Shown: positions 16,314-27,300, numbered from the stretch's first letter. The stretch: 64,000 nt of DNA from Chloroflexi bacterium 54-19 (GCA_001898225.1 MKTJ01000004.1:62001-126000), one strand, 5' to 3'. The notes: generated by a model from the letters alone, not told the origin. Made by a program: numbers and translations.

Positions 16314-18017
16314 ATGAACGAGCAAACAGAGAAACGTCTGACCGCTACCCTTGAAGAATATGCTTCGAAGGTAAATCCCGATTTAAGGCAAGCCCAGCAC
16401 CTGGTGAGCCGCCAGTTGCTGACCCCGGCCTCTGGTTGGGATGAGAATCATCTCCAGCAAAAGGAGACAGGGTTTGCCAGAATCCGGTCCCGGTTGGGCT
16501 TGACTGGTAAATTGGGTGTCGCTCCTTTTTCTTCTCCAGGTAAAACGCCCACCCAGGGGAAATTACAACCCCTGGCGGTCCTTGCCCTATCGGTAGTAGT
16601 CCTACTGGTATTAAGTTTCTTGATAATCTCGGTGGTTCAGCCTGATTCCAAAAGCCCTGCTATTTCCGTCTCACGAACAAAGGTTGCGTCCCAGGGACAG
16701 GTTTCGCCTTCTTCAGGTACGAATAATAGTGGTAGCAGCAATCTCTATCTTGGACCGGATAATACTTTTCACGTTGGAGCCGACTCGTCCCAGGTCAGCG
16801 TCGGTTCCTCGACACCAATTTCTACCACTTCCCGCGAGGCTAACTTTCAAATTTTGTGGCTGGTAACGGATAGCACCAGCACCAAACTGGCTATCCAGAT
16901 AAGCGGGAACAAACTTGGTTTCAATGCCAATAATAATGGGGTCTCAATAAATGATAGAGGTATAGGGAAATTAAAAGATGAACTGGGCCACACTTATACG
17001 GTAAAAGTCTTTACCTCTATTCCAATAGTTGTTAATAAGCCCAACCTTCAGGGCGCGACATGGTGGTGCTACGCCGATAGTTTGCCCGCAACCGCCAAAA
17101 ATTTAAGCTTTATTCCCGATAGCGGGCTTCCGTTTACTCTAAGTGGTACCCCTCAAATCAACCTGATAAAAATAAAAGAGGCTAACCTGCCTCAGCCAAC
17201 CGTCCTTGACCCCGTTAAAAATACCATGCAGGAAAACGATATTAACTTTTCTGTCCCTTACGCCTATTTTGGGCCTGACCGGACCGTCCTGGTGGTCAGG
17301 GTCTATCCCAACCCGAATCGACCGGCCAATCCAGGCGGGACCGGGTGGGGTATCCCCGCCTATACTTTTCCCTACGAGGCTGGCGTCCAAGTTTTGGACG
17401 ACAAAGGCCACGAGGTGTTGCCTTTAGCCAATGTGCCTCTCCAGCAGCCTTCCTCTATTTTTTTGGGAGCAACTTCAACCCCGGCGGGGGCCCAGGAACA
17501 AACCCTGGTCCTTCAACCACTCCCTGCCGGTACCAGGAATATCCAGGTCAAAGCCGGTAAAGTGGTGGTTACAACCTCCCGTCAAACGGATAACCAGGGC
17601 AAGATTGTCCAATTGGAGAGCAGCGCGACTATTCCCTTAAAGAATCTACTTGACACCGGCCAATCTCAAACCTTACCTGACTTTGAGTTCGCCGGGTTTA
17701 AGATACAGGTAACCCAGATTCAAGCCTCTTTAGATCAGGACACCACCGACCAACTTGTAAATTTAAAGGTTAACTACAAAATCGATGGACCCCGCGCAAA
17801 CGATGGGGCAAGCGCTATCAGCATCCAGTTCAAATATTATTATGGCGACAAACCGGTTACCCTGAACGCAGCCGGTTTTGATGGTAATCCTGGGGAAGTG
17901 CAAAAATCCTATACAAGGTTTTTCTATGACCCGGCAAAAAGCGAAGTCCAGCTAATTGTGGCCGGTGTCGCTTATTATCTACCGGGCAACTGGCTGTTAA
18001 CCGTGCCAGTTGCCTGA
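16314..18017 (+). CDS. Single-pass membrane protein, candidate anti-sigma partner
   Basis: A 567-residue protein with a cytoplasmic N-terminal part (about 1-83), one strong TM helix (PLAVLALSVVVLLVLSFLIISVV, about 84-106) and a large extracytoplasmic beta-rich region of about 460 residues. A Ser/Gly/Asn-rich linker (about 120-145) precedes it. The short helical cytoplasmic part, the single TM and the position directly after an ECF sigma gene suggest an anti-sigma factor with an external sensor. No HxxxCxxC zinc anti-sigma motif is present. I do not recognise the outer domain; it resembles DUF4179-like modules only in layout. Confidence 0.6.
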   Translation: MNEQTEKRLTATLEEYASKVNPDLRQAQHLVSRQLLTPASGWDENHLQQKETGFARIRSRLGLTGKLGVAPFSSPGKTPTQGKLQPLAVLALSVVVLLVLSFLIISVVQPDSKSPAISVSRTKVASQGQVSPSSGTNNSGSSNLYLGPDNTFHVGADSSQVSVGSSTPISTTSREANFQILWLVTDSTSTKLAIQISGNKLGFNANNNGVSINDRGIGKLKDELGHTYTVKVFTSIPIVVNKPNLQGATWWCYADSLPATAKNLSFIPDSGLPFTLSGTPQINLIKIKEANLPQPTVLDPVKNTMQENDINFSVPYAYFGPDRTVLVVRVYPNPNRPANPGGTGWGIPAYTFPYEAGVQVLDDKGHEVLPLANVPLQQPSSIFLGATSTPAGAQEQTLVLQPLPAGTRNIQVKAGKVVVTTSRQTDNQGKIVQLESSATIPLKNLLDTGQSQTLPDFEFAGFKIQVTQIQASLDQDTTDQLVNLKVNYKIDGPRANDGASAISIQFKYYYGDKPVTLNAAGFDGNPGEVQKSYTRFFYDPAKSEVQLIVAGVAYYLPGNWLLTVPVA

Positions 18018-18027
18018 TTAGCAATTT

Positions 18028-18043
18028 CGCTCCTGATGGAGCG
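18028..18043. terminator. Weak hairpin between convergent genes
   Basis: A perfect 6-bp stem, CGCTCC-TGAT-GGAGCG, in the 41-base gap between the anti-sigma candidate and pfaD. It lacks a clean T run, so terminator function is uncertain. Confidence 0.35.
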
Positions 18044-18058
18044 TTCTGACAAAATTTC

Positions 18059-19681
18059 TTAGCGAGCCAGACGGTAGGCGCAAAGGTGGGCCGGGAGATA
18101 GACACCCTGGATTCTTAGGGACTGCACCCGGTAAAGATAAGCGGCTCCCTGCAAAAGCTGGTGAGCGACCTCCACCACCTGCCGGTTGGCCGGGTCTTGC
18201 AGGTAGGAGCCTCGCACCCAATCGTTAAAAGCTCCCATGGCCGGGCCGCACCAGATTTGATAATCCATCTCTCGCCCTTTTTCCCCGCTATTCGACCAGC
18301 GCGAGGAAAGCCCCAGGTACCAGCGGAAGATAAGGGCCATCTTGCGCTTGGGACTGGCATTGGCCTTTGTTATCTGTTCGGGGTCGCGTTCACTAAAGAA
18401 TTTCTCGGTCTCCTGCCAGATTTCCGCCACGCTCTTTTTAAAAAATTGTTTTTCCAGCATGGTTAGTTCGGCGGCGGGAATTTCTTCCAGCGAATCGTAT
18501 TTCTTGTACAGGTCGTACAATTTCTGAGAACGCATCGGAAAGAACGTTCCCCGTTTTAGTAGTTGGACTTTTACCCCCAGTTCAAACATGTCCGCCGAGG
18601 GGGCCATTATCACGTCGGCCATTTCGGCCTGGGCCAACAGTTGGCGGGTATGGGCTGAATTTCCGGCCTCGATACAACTGGAGTTGACCGAACCTGTAAC
18701 CACATAGTCCGCACCCAGGGTAAAAGCGGCCAGCGCCGCCGCCGGAGTGCCGATACCGCCACCCGCGCCTACCATAATTTCCCGGTGATAGCCCTGCCGG
18801 GCCTGGATTTCGTCGCGCAGTTCGAGAATAGAGGGGAGGAGGCAGACCAGAGGGCGGTTGTCGGTATGCCCACCGGAGTCGGCTTCGACCGTTATACTAT
18901 CGGCCATCGGTACCTGCCCGGCCAGAGTAGCTTGCTGCCCGGTGATTAAACCTGCTTCGACCAGTGGCCTTAACAGCTTTTCCGGGGCAGGTTGCATGAA
19001 TTTGGCCGCTACTTCGCGCCGGGAAAGCTTTGCTACTACCTTATTTTTTATTTCAACCTGGCCCAGGTGGTCCACACTCAACCCGGCGGCCCGGTACTGC
19101 ACGATAGCCGGGGTTAAATCCATGAAAGCCGAAGCTTCCACGGTATGCACGCCGTGTTTCAGGTATAGGTTCACCGCCGTCTGTTCCAGCTTTTCTTCGC
19201 TGGGGCTGTGTATCAGGTTAAAGGCATAGGGGCCTTCCGGTAAAGCCTGCTGGATGGCCTGGATAGCCGCTTCCAACCGGGCCGGGCCAAGCCCCGCCGC
19301 CCCAAAGGAGCCGAGCATTCCGGCCTTGCCCAGTGATATTACCATTTGTTCCGAGGCGATACCCTGGGCCATTGCCCCGGCAGCGTAGGCGTATTTCAGG
19401 CTGAAGAAATCTTTGAAAGCCGGGTTGCCCAGGTTTTCTGGTGGCAACGGGGGTAACTGGCCCAGCAGTTCGACCTGGGTGGGGTGTGAGGTTGGCTTTC
19501 CGCTGTTGCTAAGCCCCACCCGCCCGCCGGCTCTTACGACATAGACAGGGTCGGCCAGGTTTAACAGGCTGGACCGGATACCGGTTTCATCAAAAGCCAC
19601 CGACGAGACCGGGCCATCCCAGCACTGGCCGCTTAGGGTTGCGCCGCCTTTAAAATTTATAACCGCATCGGCAGTAAGCAT
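18059..19681 (-). CDS. pfaD: PfaD-like enoyl reductase of PUFA/secondary-lipid synthase
   Basis: A 540-residue PfaD-family flavin enoyl reductase (2-nitropropane dioxygenase-type TIM barrel). It reduces trans-2-enoyl intermediates in polyunsaturated or related secondary-lipid synthesis. Family blocks in order: YVVRAGGRVGLSNSG (47-61), GMLGSFGAAGLGP near 120-132, the FNLIHSPSEE segment near 154-163, VGAGGGIGTP near 302-311, and VVTGSVNSSCIEAGNSAHTR near 325-344. The C-terminus carries the PfaD-type region FFPMRSQKLYDLY. It is the last gene of the minus-strand cluster, 37 bases after the AT-DH-DH gene, and is probably co-transcribed with it. Confidence 0.9.
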   Translation of the reverse strand: MLTADAVINFKGGATLSGQCWDGPVSSVAFDETGIRSSLLNLADPVYVVRAGGRVGLSNSGKPTSHPTQVELLGQLPPLPPENLGNPAFKDFFSLKYAYAAGAMAQGIASEQMVISLGKAGMLGSFGAAGLGPARLEAAIQAIQQALPEGPYAFNLIHSPSEEKLEQTAVNLYLKHGVHTVEASAFMDLTPAIVQYRAAGLSVDHLGQVEIKNKVVAKLSRREVAAKFMQPAPEKLLRPLVEAGLITGQQATLAGQVPMADSITVEADSGGHTDNRPLVCLLPSILELRDEIQARQGYHREIMVGAGGGIGTPAAALAAFTLGADYVVTGSVNSSCIEAGNSAHTRQLLAQAEMADVIMAPSADMFELGVKVQLLKRGTFFPMRSQKLYDLYKKYDSLEEIPAAELTMLEKQFFKKSVAEIWQETEKFFSERDPEQITKANASPKRKMALIFRWYLGLSSRWSNSGEKGREMDYQIWCGPAMGAFNDWVRGSYLQDPANRQVVEVAHQLLQGAAYLYRVQSLRIQGVYLPAHLCAYRLAR

Positions 19682-19718
19682 TATTTTCTTCCTGTTCTTA
19701 TAAATAAAACTTTACCGG

Positions 19719-22553
19719 TTAGTTAGCCGCCTCGTACAGGGCCAGCCCAACCTGTTTTATCTCGTAAATGCGCAACTGGTCCTTCCACAGACTGGCTTCC
19801 CCGGTCAGGATTACCCGGTCTTTTTCAGTTTCTACCCGGTTAAGGTGGATTTCCAGGGCCATTTGCCGGTTATCGGGCGTTATCTGGCCCCGGTATTTCC
19901 AGGCCAGGTTGTGGTCAAAAATCTGGCCGAAACGGGGCGATTTCAGGTGCCTGCCCAGGTCTTGCTCTATAGCGAAGACCTGCATGGCCTGAAAGATTGC
20001 TTCGATGCCAAGCGAACCCGGCATCACGGCGTCCTGGTAAAAATGGCATTTATAAAACCAATCTGCCGGGTTAATCTTCCGGGTGGCGTAGATATAGCCC
20101 TGGCCGTAACGCCCCTCACCTGGCTGAAGGACCACCTCGTCGAGCAAATCGAGCCGCCCACTCGAAAGCCGGTAATAGGGCTTGTCCGGGGAAGGGGGCC
20201 GGTAATAGCGGGCACGCTCAGCAGGCGAGGTTAAATCGAGGCGGACCCCATTTTGGCCGGTCTGTTCGAGCCACGGTAAAACCGCTTTGCCAGAGTCCAA
20301 CCCGACCTGTTTGAGCATGGCTTCCCTGGTAAAAAAGCCAAACGCCGAGCTTCCCCGGTAAAAAAATTGCCCTTCACAGCTACATTCAAATTCGAAACGC
20401 TGGATAATGGTCCCTTCAAAAATAGCTGTGGATAAAAGCCGGGCCTGGGTTACGACTGTTTTACCCCGCAGGTCAATATCGCACAACATGCTGGCCTGGC
20501 CGTCCAGGTTACGGAAATATAGGTCTGTGCCGGGAAACAGGAGGAAACTCCCCTTGTAGGCCGACAGGAACCCGCAGGGCTGCAAGGCAATTTCCATGAA
20601 AACCGAGTAGGGGTTGAAGGGATAGGCGTTCTCGGAGTAGAACCAGGGTGAGCCCGGTACGTCATACTCCGCCGTAATAGTGGAAATCCCCTCAAACCCG
20701 GGTCCCGGTTCGGTCAGGGCGGTTATCCGGCTCATCAGTTTCAGGTCGCCGTTAGGGATGCGCGGCACTCGCTGCCCTTCGACTTCAGCAAACCGGGGGC
20801 CAAAACAAGCCGCCACCGAACCGGTAGCGAATTCCTCGATTTGTCTTTCGTCAAAAAGGACCGGGGTTCGCGCCTGCCGGGCGGCTTGAGGCGGGGCTAC
20901 CCGGTCCGCGTGGCCTTTTCCCGGCAGGACAGTGAGTCTCTCGGTAGCGGTCTGAGTGGAAACCGACTGGCCTATCAGAGCCATGTGCTGGCTGAGTAGT
21001 TCGCGCAACTGGCCCAACCCCTGTTGCCGTCCACCCAGGAAATTAGCCTGGACCCCGGCCAGGCCCGCAGCGTTGGCCTGCCACTGGGCGAGATTGCGGG
21101 CCAACCCACTCCCACCCGGCCCGGCGTATCCTGTAAAACTTTCAGTCCGGGCGTAAAGTCGGTTCAGGTTTAACGGTACGCGGTGGCTGACCAGTTTAGC
21201 CAGGAGGCGGGCCAGGCTGACCGGCTCATCAACCCCCTTCTGGCAAACGTTCGCGGCCAGGTGGTCTTTATCCTTCAAAATGCGGTTAATCCAGCGGGTA
21301 CAGGTATAGCCCGGCCCCAACTCCACAAAAAGGCGCGCCCCGTCCCCGTAGACTTGCTCAACCAACCGGGGGAAATCTACCGGTTGGCAGGCCATGTCGC
21401 TCAGTTTGGCCGCAACCCCGGCTTGCTCCAGGTTTAACACATCGTAGTCCGCCGCCGAATAAAAGCGCAGACCAGGCACAGGGTGGGTCGGGTAGGAATG
21501 AATCCGCAAAAGCCCGGCGTACTCGGCCCGGACCGGCTTACAGTGTAAGACCGAACTGGGGGTGCGCCCCAGGGAATGGCAATTCAATCGCTCAATGACC
21601 CGGCGGCAGGCCGCGCTATCCCCACTGATAACTGCTTCTTCGGCGGTATTGATGTGGGTCAGGTAGACCCGTTCTTCCCGGCACAGTTCCTCTTTTATGC
21701 GTTCGACCGGAGCCAGCACAAAATAAGTACTCCAAAAAGCTTCGTCCGGTTGGGCCGGGGGAATTTGCCACTGTTCCCGGATGGTTTCCTTCGGGCCGGA
21801 AAGACGGGTCCGAAAGATAGGCGAGTTAGAAATATTTTCCAGCCCCCGGTCAATCCCCTGCCAGGCTTCGAGGGCCCAGAGCATGCTCGATTCGCCCAGG
21901 CTGTAGCCAAAGGCCGCCGCCGGTTGGAGACCGAAGTCCTGCCGCAGCAGCATGGTAAAAAGCGTGGCAAACCCGGAGCCGGAGAGCATCATCGCGCTAG
22001 AGTCGGCAACTAGTTGGGCCTCCAACTGTTCGCTTTCCGAGCGGGTGAGCGGTTGAAGGCTGCGCCAGCGTAAGAGCGGTTCGGCCAGGGCCTGGTCGGG
22101 GTTAGCACAATTTTGGTTGAATCGATGATATAAATCGGGGAAACGCCGGAACAACTCCCGCCCCAACCCCGGATAAGAATTAAAAGCCCCCGGATAGACG
22201 AAAGCCACTTCGCCTCGTTCGCCCAGCGGTTGAGGGGTGAAATAACTCCCCGCAGGGGATTGCCAGGCTCGACCGGTTGCAAAAGCTTCATCCAGGGCGG
22301 CGGTGGCTTTGGCGATTTCGCGCCGAAGCTCCTCACCGCTGCGACAAACCAGGGCCAGGATATAAGGGTAAGCCTTTTCTCGCTCGAAGATGGCAAAATA
22401 CCGGTTGGCTACTCCGGCCAAATCAGGGCTGTTTTCAAGAACCAGGCCCAGCCTTTCGAGCCGGTCCTTTAGCCCTGCCAGGTCGGGCGCGGCCAGCGGA
22501 AAAAGATAAACTTCGGCGGAAGTTTTTAATTTATCGGTAGCATCCAAAGTCAT
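19719..22553 (-). CDS. PfaB/PfaC-like protein: acyltransferase plus two FabA-type dehydratase folds
   Basis: A 944-residue fused synthase subunit. The N-terminal half is a PfaB-like acyltransferase (about 110-440), with GYSLGES holding Ser218. A linker (about 460-560) leads to two hotdog domains like the dehydratase pair of PfaC. The first (about 565-770) has the ENAYPFNPYSVFMEIALQPCG signature near 641-661. The second (about 790-944) has WFYKCHFYQDAVMPGSLGIEA, with catalytic His837. The usual PfaC ketosynthase and chain-length-factor domains are absent, so this is a compact fusion of AT and DH parts. It lies 19 bases after the KR-DH gene. It should dehydrate 3-hydroxyacyl-ACP and load or transfer acyl groups. 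Confidence 0.85.
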   Translation of the reverse strand: MTLDATDKLKTSAEVYLFPLAAPDLAGLKDRLERLGLVLENSPDLAGVANRYFAIFEREKAYPYILALVCRSGEELRREIAKATAALDEAFATGRAWQSPAGSYFTPQPLGERGEVAFVYPGAFNSYPGLGRELFRRFPDLYHRFNQNCANPDQALAEPLLRWRSLQPLTRSESEQLEAQLVADSSAMMLSGSGFATLFTMLLRQDFGLQPAAAFGYSLGESSMLWALEAWQGIDRGLENISNSPIFRTRLSGPKETIREQWQIPPAQPDEAFWSTYFVLAPVERIKEELCREERVYLTHINTAEEAVISGDSAACRRVIERLNCHSLGRTPSSVLHCKPVRAEYAGLLRIHSYPTHPVPGLRFYSAADYDVLNLEQAGVAAKLSDMACQPVDFPRLVEQVYGDGARLFVELGPGYTCTRWINRILKDKDHLAANVCQKGVDEPVSLARLLAKLVSHRVPLNLNRLYARTESFTGYAGPGGSGLARNLAQWQANAAGLAGVQANFLGGRQQGLGQLRELLSQHMALIGQSVSTQTATERLTVLPGKGHADRVAPPQAARQARTPVLFDERQIEEFATGSVAACFGPRFAEVEGQRVPRIPNGDLKLMSRITALTEPGPGFEGISTITAEYDVPGSPWFYSENAYPFNPYSVFMEIALQPCGFLSAYKGSFLLFPGTDLYFRNLDGQASMLCDIDLRGKTVVTQARLLSTAIFEGTIIQRFEFECSCEGQFFYRGSSAFGFFTREAMLKQVGLDSGKAVLPWLEQTGQNGVRLDLTSPAERARYYRPPSPDKPYYRLSSGRLDLLDEVVLQPGEGRYGQGYIYATRKINPADWFYKCHFYQDAVMPGSLGIEAIFQAMQVFAIEQDLGRHLKSPRFGQIFDHNLAWKYRGQITPDNRQMALEIHLNRVETEKDRVILTGEASLWKDQLRIYEIKQVGLALYEAAN

Positions 22554-22572
22554 TTTAGATAATTCCCCACCT

Positions 22573-24330
22573 CTATACTTTATGGACCAGTTGCCGGGGT
22601 TGAGTTTCCGCGGCCTGGAACAAACCGTTCAGCCGGGGGCTGATGGTCACTTCCGCACCATTAACTACCGTGTAAATCTCCCCGCTACTATCGAAGGCCG
22701 TCACGTTGGCTACCAGGCCCGTTTCGCTGCTGGACTGGACTTCCATGGCGGCGTAGTAAATCTTGTCGAAAGGCAGGGGGCGATATTGCACGATTTCCCC
22801 GATTCTCAGGGGCAGACTGGCCGCCTGGTAGTAGTGGCGCGACCAGATTAGCAACCCCTGTAACTGGACATCCACCGCGTAAGGGTTGAAACTCTGGACC
22901 GGGAACTGGCCCTGCTGGCTTTCCGGGATGGCCGGCAGGTAACATTCCAGGCCCACAACTTTGGGGCTGATTTCCAGCACACGGTGTACCCCCTGGAAAG
23001 TTGGTCCGTGAAAGAGCGTACCTTGCCGGTAAAAATCGGACCCGGCCTGGGCCAGGCTGCTCTCCGGGTTCAAACGAGGTCCGGTGAATACCGGGGCCGG
23101 GGGTAACTGTCGTTTGAGGGTCAGGCGTGAACCGTAGTGATACTGGGGCCGGTGGTCTTTCTTCTGGCTGCTGATGATGGCCTCAAAAGAGATTTCCCCG
23201 GCGGTTTTGGCGGTCTCTTTTAGTTCCAGGGTGAATTCGGGGTCCAGGGTTTCATCGAAGACCAGGCCCTTCAAGACTTTGTTTTCCTCGGCCCGGTAAA
23301 AAGCGTAGCCGGGATAGAGTTGCTCGCAGGCGTTAGCTATCCAGCCGATAGCGCAAATGGCCGGTAGCACCGGGTGGCCCCCGATGACATGGTCAAGAAG
23401 GAAGGGATTGGCTTCCAGGCTCAGGCGGCGGACCAGCCGATAAGTCCGTAAATCGGAGCTTTGCTCTAAGGGTACACTTTTAAGGGGACTGCCAATGACA
23501 AGCTGGACCGTTTCCGGGCAGCCCTTTTCAAGCTCGTCAATCAAAAAGCGGGTCCCGGCTTCGACCGGGATAACCTCGACCTGGCGGCTGGCAAAATATT
23601 CTTTGAGGGCCGGGGTGACCATCCCGCCATCCCACGGTCCCCAGTTAAGGGCCAGCACCCGGCACTTGGGATAGCGCCGTTTGATTTGCCAGGCGGTTTT
23701 ATTGAGAATTTCGTTTGCCAGGGCGTAGTCGGTCTGCCCGCTATTGCCGTAAAACCCGGCCACCGAAGAAAAAAGGACCAGGTGACTGAGTTTTTGGGGC
23801 GGCAAGCACGTCAGGAGGTTTTCCAGCCCGGTCACTTTAGCCGTGTAGACCCTTTCAAAATCCCCGGCGGTCTTATTTTCAATCAGTTTATCCGCCAGGT
23901 TCCCGGCTCCGTGGATAAGCCCGGTTACCGGACCGAACCTCTCCACCGCCCCGGCGAGTCCCACCTGCAAGGCCGCCAGGTCGGTTATATCCAGGCTGAG
24001 ATATTCCGCCTCAGCCCCGGCTTCTTTTATCTCACGCAGGGTTTGCGCAATCTCGCGCTGGGCCAGAAGTCCGGCCAACGTCTTTTGCACCTCGGCAGGA
24101 GTGGGTTTGCGACCTTCCGCCAGCAGCGTTTCAATCAGGCGAGTTTTTAGCTGAGCTTCATTAGCCCCTGGTTCAGCCCAGGCCGGTTCGGGACCGGGAG
24201 GGGTGCTTCGGCCCAGCAGGATAAATTTGCAGCGGTATTGCCGGGCCAGCCCGACGACACACCGGGCCGTAATGCCCCGGCCCCCGCCACTGACCACAAA
24301 GACCGCATCAGGCCCAATCGGTTGCTCCAT
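22573..24330 (-). CDS. Ketoreductase plus polyketide-type dehydratase subunit (C-terminal half of a split PfaA)
   Basis: A 585-residue protein with the active half of a PfaA-type ketoreductase. The NADPH motif is GGGRGI (15-20). Catalytic residues include Ser188/Ser189 in FSSVAG, Tyr202 and Asn206 in DYALAN. A PKS-type dehydratase follows (about 300-570), with PFLLDHVIGGHPVLP holding His314 in the HxxxGxxxxP pattern. Start ATG (24330-24328) overlaps the TAA of the preceding gene as TAATG, a typical translational-coupling junction. The upstream gene ends in the structural half of the KR, so the two products must assemble to make a full KR. In standard PfaA these are one chain. Confidence 0.88.
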   Translation of the reverse strand: MEQPIGPDAVFVVSGGGRGITARCVVGLARQYRCKFILLGRSTPPGPEPAWAEPGANEAQLKTRLIETLLAEGRKPTPAEVQKTLAGLLAQREIAQTLREIKEAGAEAEYLSLDITDLAALQVGLAGAVERFGPVTGLIHGAGNLADKLIENKTAGDFERVYTAKVTGLENLLTCLPPQKLSHLVLFSSVAGFYGNSGQTDYALANEILNKTAWQIKRRYPKCRVLALNWGPWDGGMVTPALKEYFASRQVEVIPVEAGTRFLIDELEKGCPETVQLVIGSPLKSVPLEQSSDLRTYRLVRRLSLEANPFLLDHVIGGHPVLPAICAIGWIANACEQLYPGYAFYRAEENKVLKGLVFDETLDPEFTLELKETAKTAGEISFEAIISSQKKDHRPQYHYGSRLTLKRQLPPAPVFTGPRLNPESSLAQAGSDFYRQGTLFHGPTFQGVHRVLEISPKVVGLECYLPAIPESQQGQFPVQSFNPYAVDVQLQGLLIWSRHYYQAASLPLRIGEIVQYRPLPFDKIYYAAMEVQSSSETGLVANVTAFDSSGEIYTVVNGAEVTISPRLNGLFQAAETQPRQLVHKV

Positions 24331-27300
24331 TACTTTAGGACAACCTCCTCGCTAACCAGTGTCACCCGTCCTGCCGGGCTGTAACCAACTTCGACCAGCA
24401 ACCGGTTGGGGTCGTGCAACTCGCTCAGAATAGCGTTTGCGGCCTGTTCGGCGTCCAGGGCCGGGGAGAGGTCCAGGGCGCGGCAATACACGCCGGGCCA
24501 CTCCTGGCCCAGGCTTTTAGTCAGACCGAACAACCCGCCCCCGACTGCGCCAAAGTCGTTTTGCTGGCCCAGGCCGAGACTCCCATCCAGGTGGGCCACG
24601 GTCAGGAAGCAGGCGCGGCCCTGGGTAGCAGCCTGGTTGAGAGGGTTTTTGAGATGTTTCGCCAGTAAGAAGACCTGTTTTACCTGCCGGTCTTCTGCCT
24701 CGTCAAAGGGTAAGCCATTGGCTCCCTCCGTTCGTGTGGCGGGACTCAGGTGGATAAACCCGCCTATCGGGCCGTATTTCCCGGTAATCGTATTCAGGGC
24801 CTGTTCCAGGCTGGTTTCGCTGGTATCTCCCAGGTCTAACCGCGCCACTCCTTCCGGCAAAAGTTCCCCGGTATGATTAACCTGGGGCAGCCAGTTTAGA
24901 ATCACCGGGTGCCAGCCTTCCCCGGCCAGGGCCTGGGCCAACCGGGCGGGTGTCCGGGTGCCGTCGTCGGTAATCAGGCAGACGTGGCTGGGAGGGGGCG
25001 CCGCTTCAAGGTAATCGGGACCGGGTAGAGATTTTAAACGGACCGCCTGGCTCGCTAACCCGGTCTGGTGGGTACCAGTCACCGGCGCACTTTCCGGTTG
25101 GGGGTCAGCGAGGGCCGGGGTGGGACCGGACAGGTTCGCGGCCATACTTTCCACAATCTGGCCGAGCGTCCGCATTTCGGCCAGCGCGTCCGAACTCAAC
25201 CGGGGCAAATCAGGGAAGTTGTCCTGCATGGCCCCCAGGATTTCTACTCGTTTAATCGAGTCGATTCCCAGGTCGGCCTCCATATCCATTTCGAGGGAGA
25301 GCATTTCGACCGGGTAGCCGGTCTTATCGCTGACCACCCGTAACAGGTGCCGAGTCAGTTCGTCCACGCTGATAACCGGGCTGCTTGCGACAGCCGAATT
25401 CGGCGGGGCGGTGGGAACCGGGGTCGGGGCAGGAGGAGTTGCGACCTCAACCTCAACCTCAACCGGTAATTTTTCAACCTGGGGTACCACCTTAATTTCA
25501 TGGCTAGCCACGCTGACAGGGGTAACGCTTGCCGGGGCAGGGGTTGGGGGCTGGGGTTTGTTATTGGCCGGGGTTTCTACAACAGGTGCCGGGACAGACC
25601 GGGTACCGTTTACCCTCGCCGGGGTTAGCGGGACGGGTGTTTGATTGACCGGGGCAATCGGGGCGGAGGCGGGGGCCGGTTGGGCCAACCGGGCCGAATT
25701 TGAAGGTTGCCAGTTTTGTGCGGGGGGCGCGAAAGAACGTATTTCTTTCGCCGGAGTCCGGCTGATTGTTTCAAACAACTGGCTGGAATAGGCGGCTTCC
25801 TGGCTTAGGAAGTGGTCGTGAACACGCAAGGTTTCGGCCTGGTAATCGTGGAAGCGCATCATATTCCGTTCGAGGCTGTCCACCACTCCCGGCGCGGGGT
25901 TTATTTCGACGTTCAGGAGCAGTGATTGTTGCTGTTGCATAAGCTGGAAGAAGCCCCTGGTATATTCGGCCTGGTTATTCAGGAATTGTTCGTGGACCTG
26001 AACCGCCGCGTTCTGGTAGCCGGTAAAGCGGTCCAGGTTAGCCTCAAGGATGGCGATTTCCGGGGTCGGGGCCGGAGTTAAGGTGGCGGGCTCGGCAACA
26101 GGGCTGGCCGCAATCTCGCGGTCAGGGGAGGTTGCCGGCTGGTTCAATGAATTACTGGGCATGGTCGCTTCCTTCATGTTCAAAGTTGTAGCTTCTTTTC
26201 TGGCTTCCTGGGCGTTATCTTCTATCACAGCTTTGGTTATTCCTCCGACTTTTTCCGGTCCTGGGACGGGGGCCACCGTGGGATTGGCAAGAGCTTTGTA
26301 GTAAAGCTGGCGGCTGGCTTCGCTAACGTAGGGACTGCCGTTAAGCCGCACGCTCACAACGCTCTTTTTGGCCCTGCCGGGAGCCAGGGGCTTCTGGTAG
26401 GGGTCCACTTCCTGTAAACCGATTCCGGCCACCCGCAACTGGATGACAGCCTGGCGCAACTGGCGGTCGCTGTCCTTTTTAGGGTTGGCGTTCAGGGCTA
26501 CGGCCAGGTAGGGCTTGTCACCCAGGATGTTCTTGACCAGGTTGGTCAGAATTTCACGGGGGCCAAATTCGACAAAGAAAAAGCCCCCGGCGGCATAAAT
26601 ATTCTCAATTTGTTCTTTGAATAACACCGGGTTTAGCAGATGCTGGCCGAGCATTTGGCGAATGTGGTCGGGGTCTGCCGGGTAGGGTTGGGCCGTCGAG
26701 TTGGAAAAGACCGGGATTTGGGGACTCTGGAATTCTTCCGCCTGCAAAGCTTGCTCAAAAGGCTGCTGGGCATGCCCGACCAGTGACGTGTGGAAAGCCG
26801 CCGCCACCGGCAGGTCTATCACCGAGAAGCGCCGTTCCTTGAGAGCGGTCTTTAACCGGGCGACCGCCGGTTTGGCCCCGGCCAGAACCACCTGGTTAAG
26901 CGAGTTATGGTTCGCCAGGGTAATGTCCGGGAATTCGGCCAGAATTTCGGCCAACTCGTCCGGCGTACCGGAGACTGCCACCATGCCTCCGGGGTCGAAG
27001 GTGGGGTCGTTGGAAGGAGCGGCCATAGCCTTACCCCTGGCTTTAACCAGCCGGAAATAGGCCGGTTCGCTCAAAACTCCTGCCGCCAGCAGGGCGCTAA
27101 GCTCGCCAAAGCTGTGCCCCGCCACGAAATCGGGCCGGAAACCGGCCTCGAATAACAGGCGGTAGAGGCCGCTGCTTACTGCCCCAATGGCCGGTTGAGC
27201 GTAATCCGTCCGCTGCAACATAGCTTTCTGCCCGGCCTTTTTGGAGTCCTCAAAAGTTGGAGGCGGGAAAACCACCTCTGATAGAAGGGGTTGATTTTCG

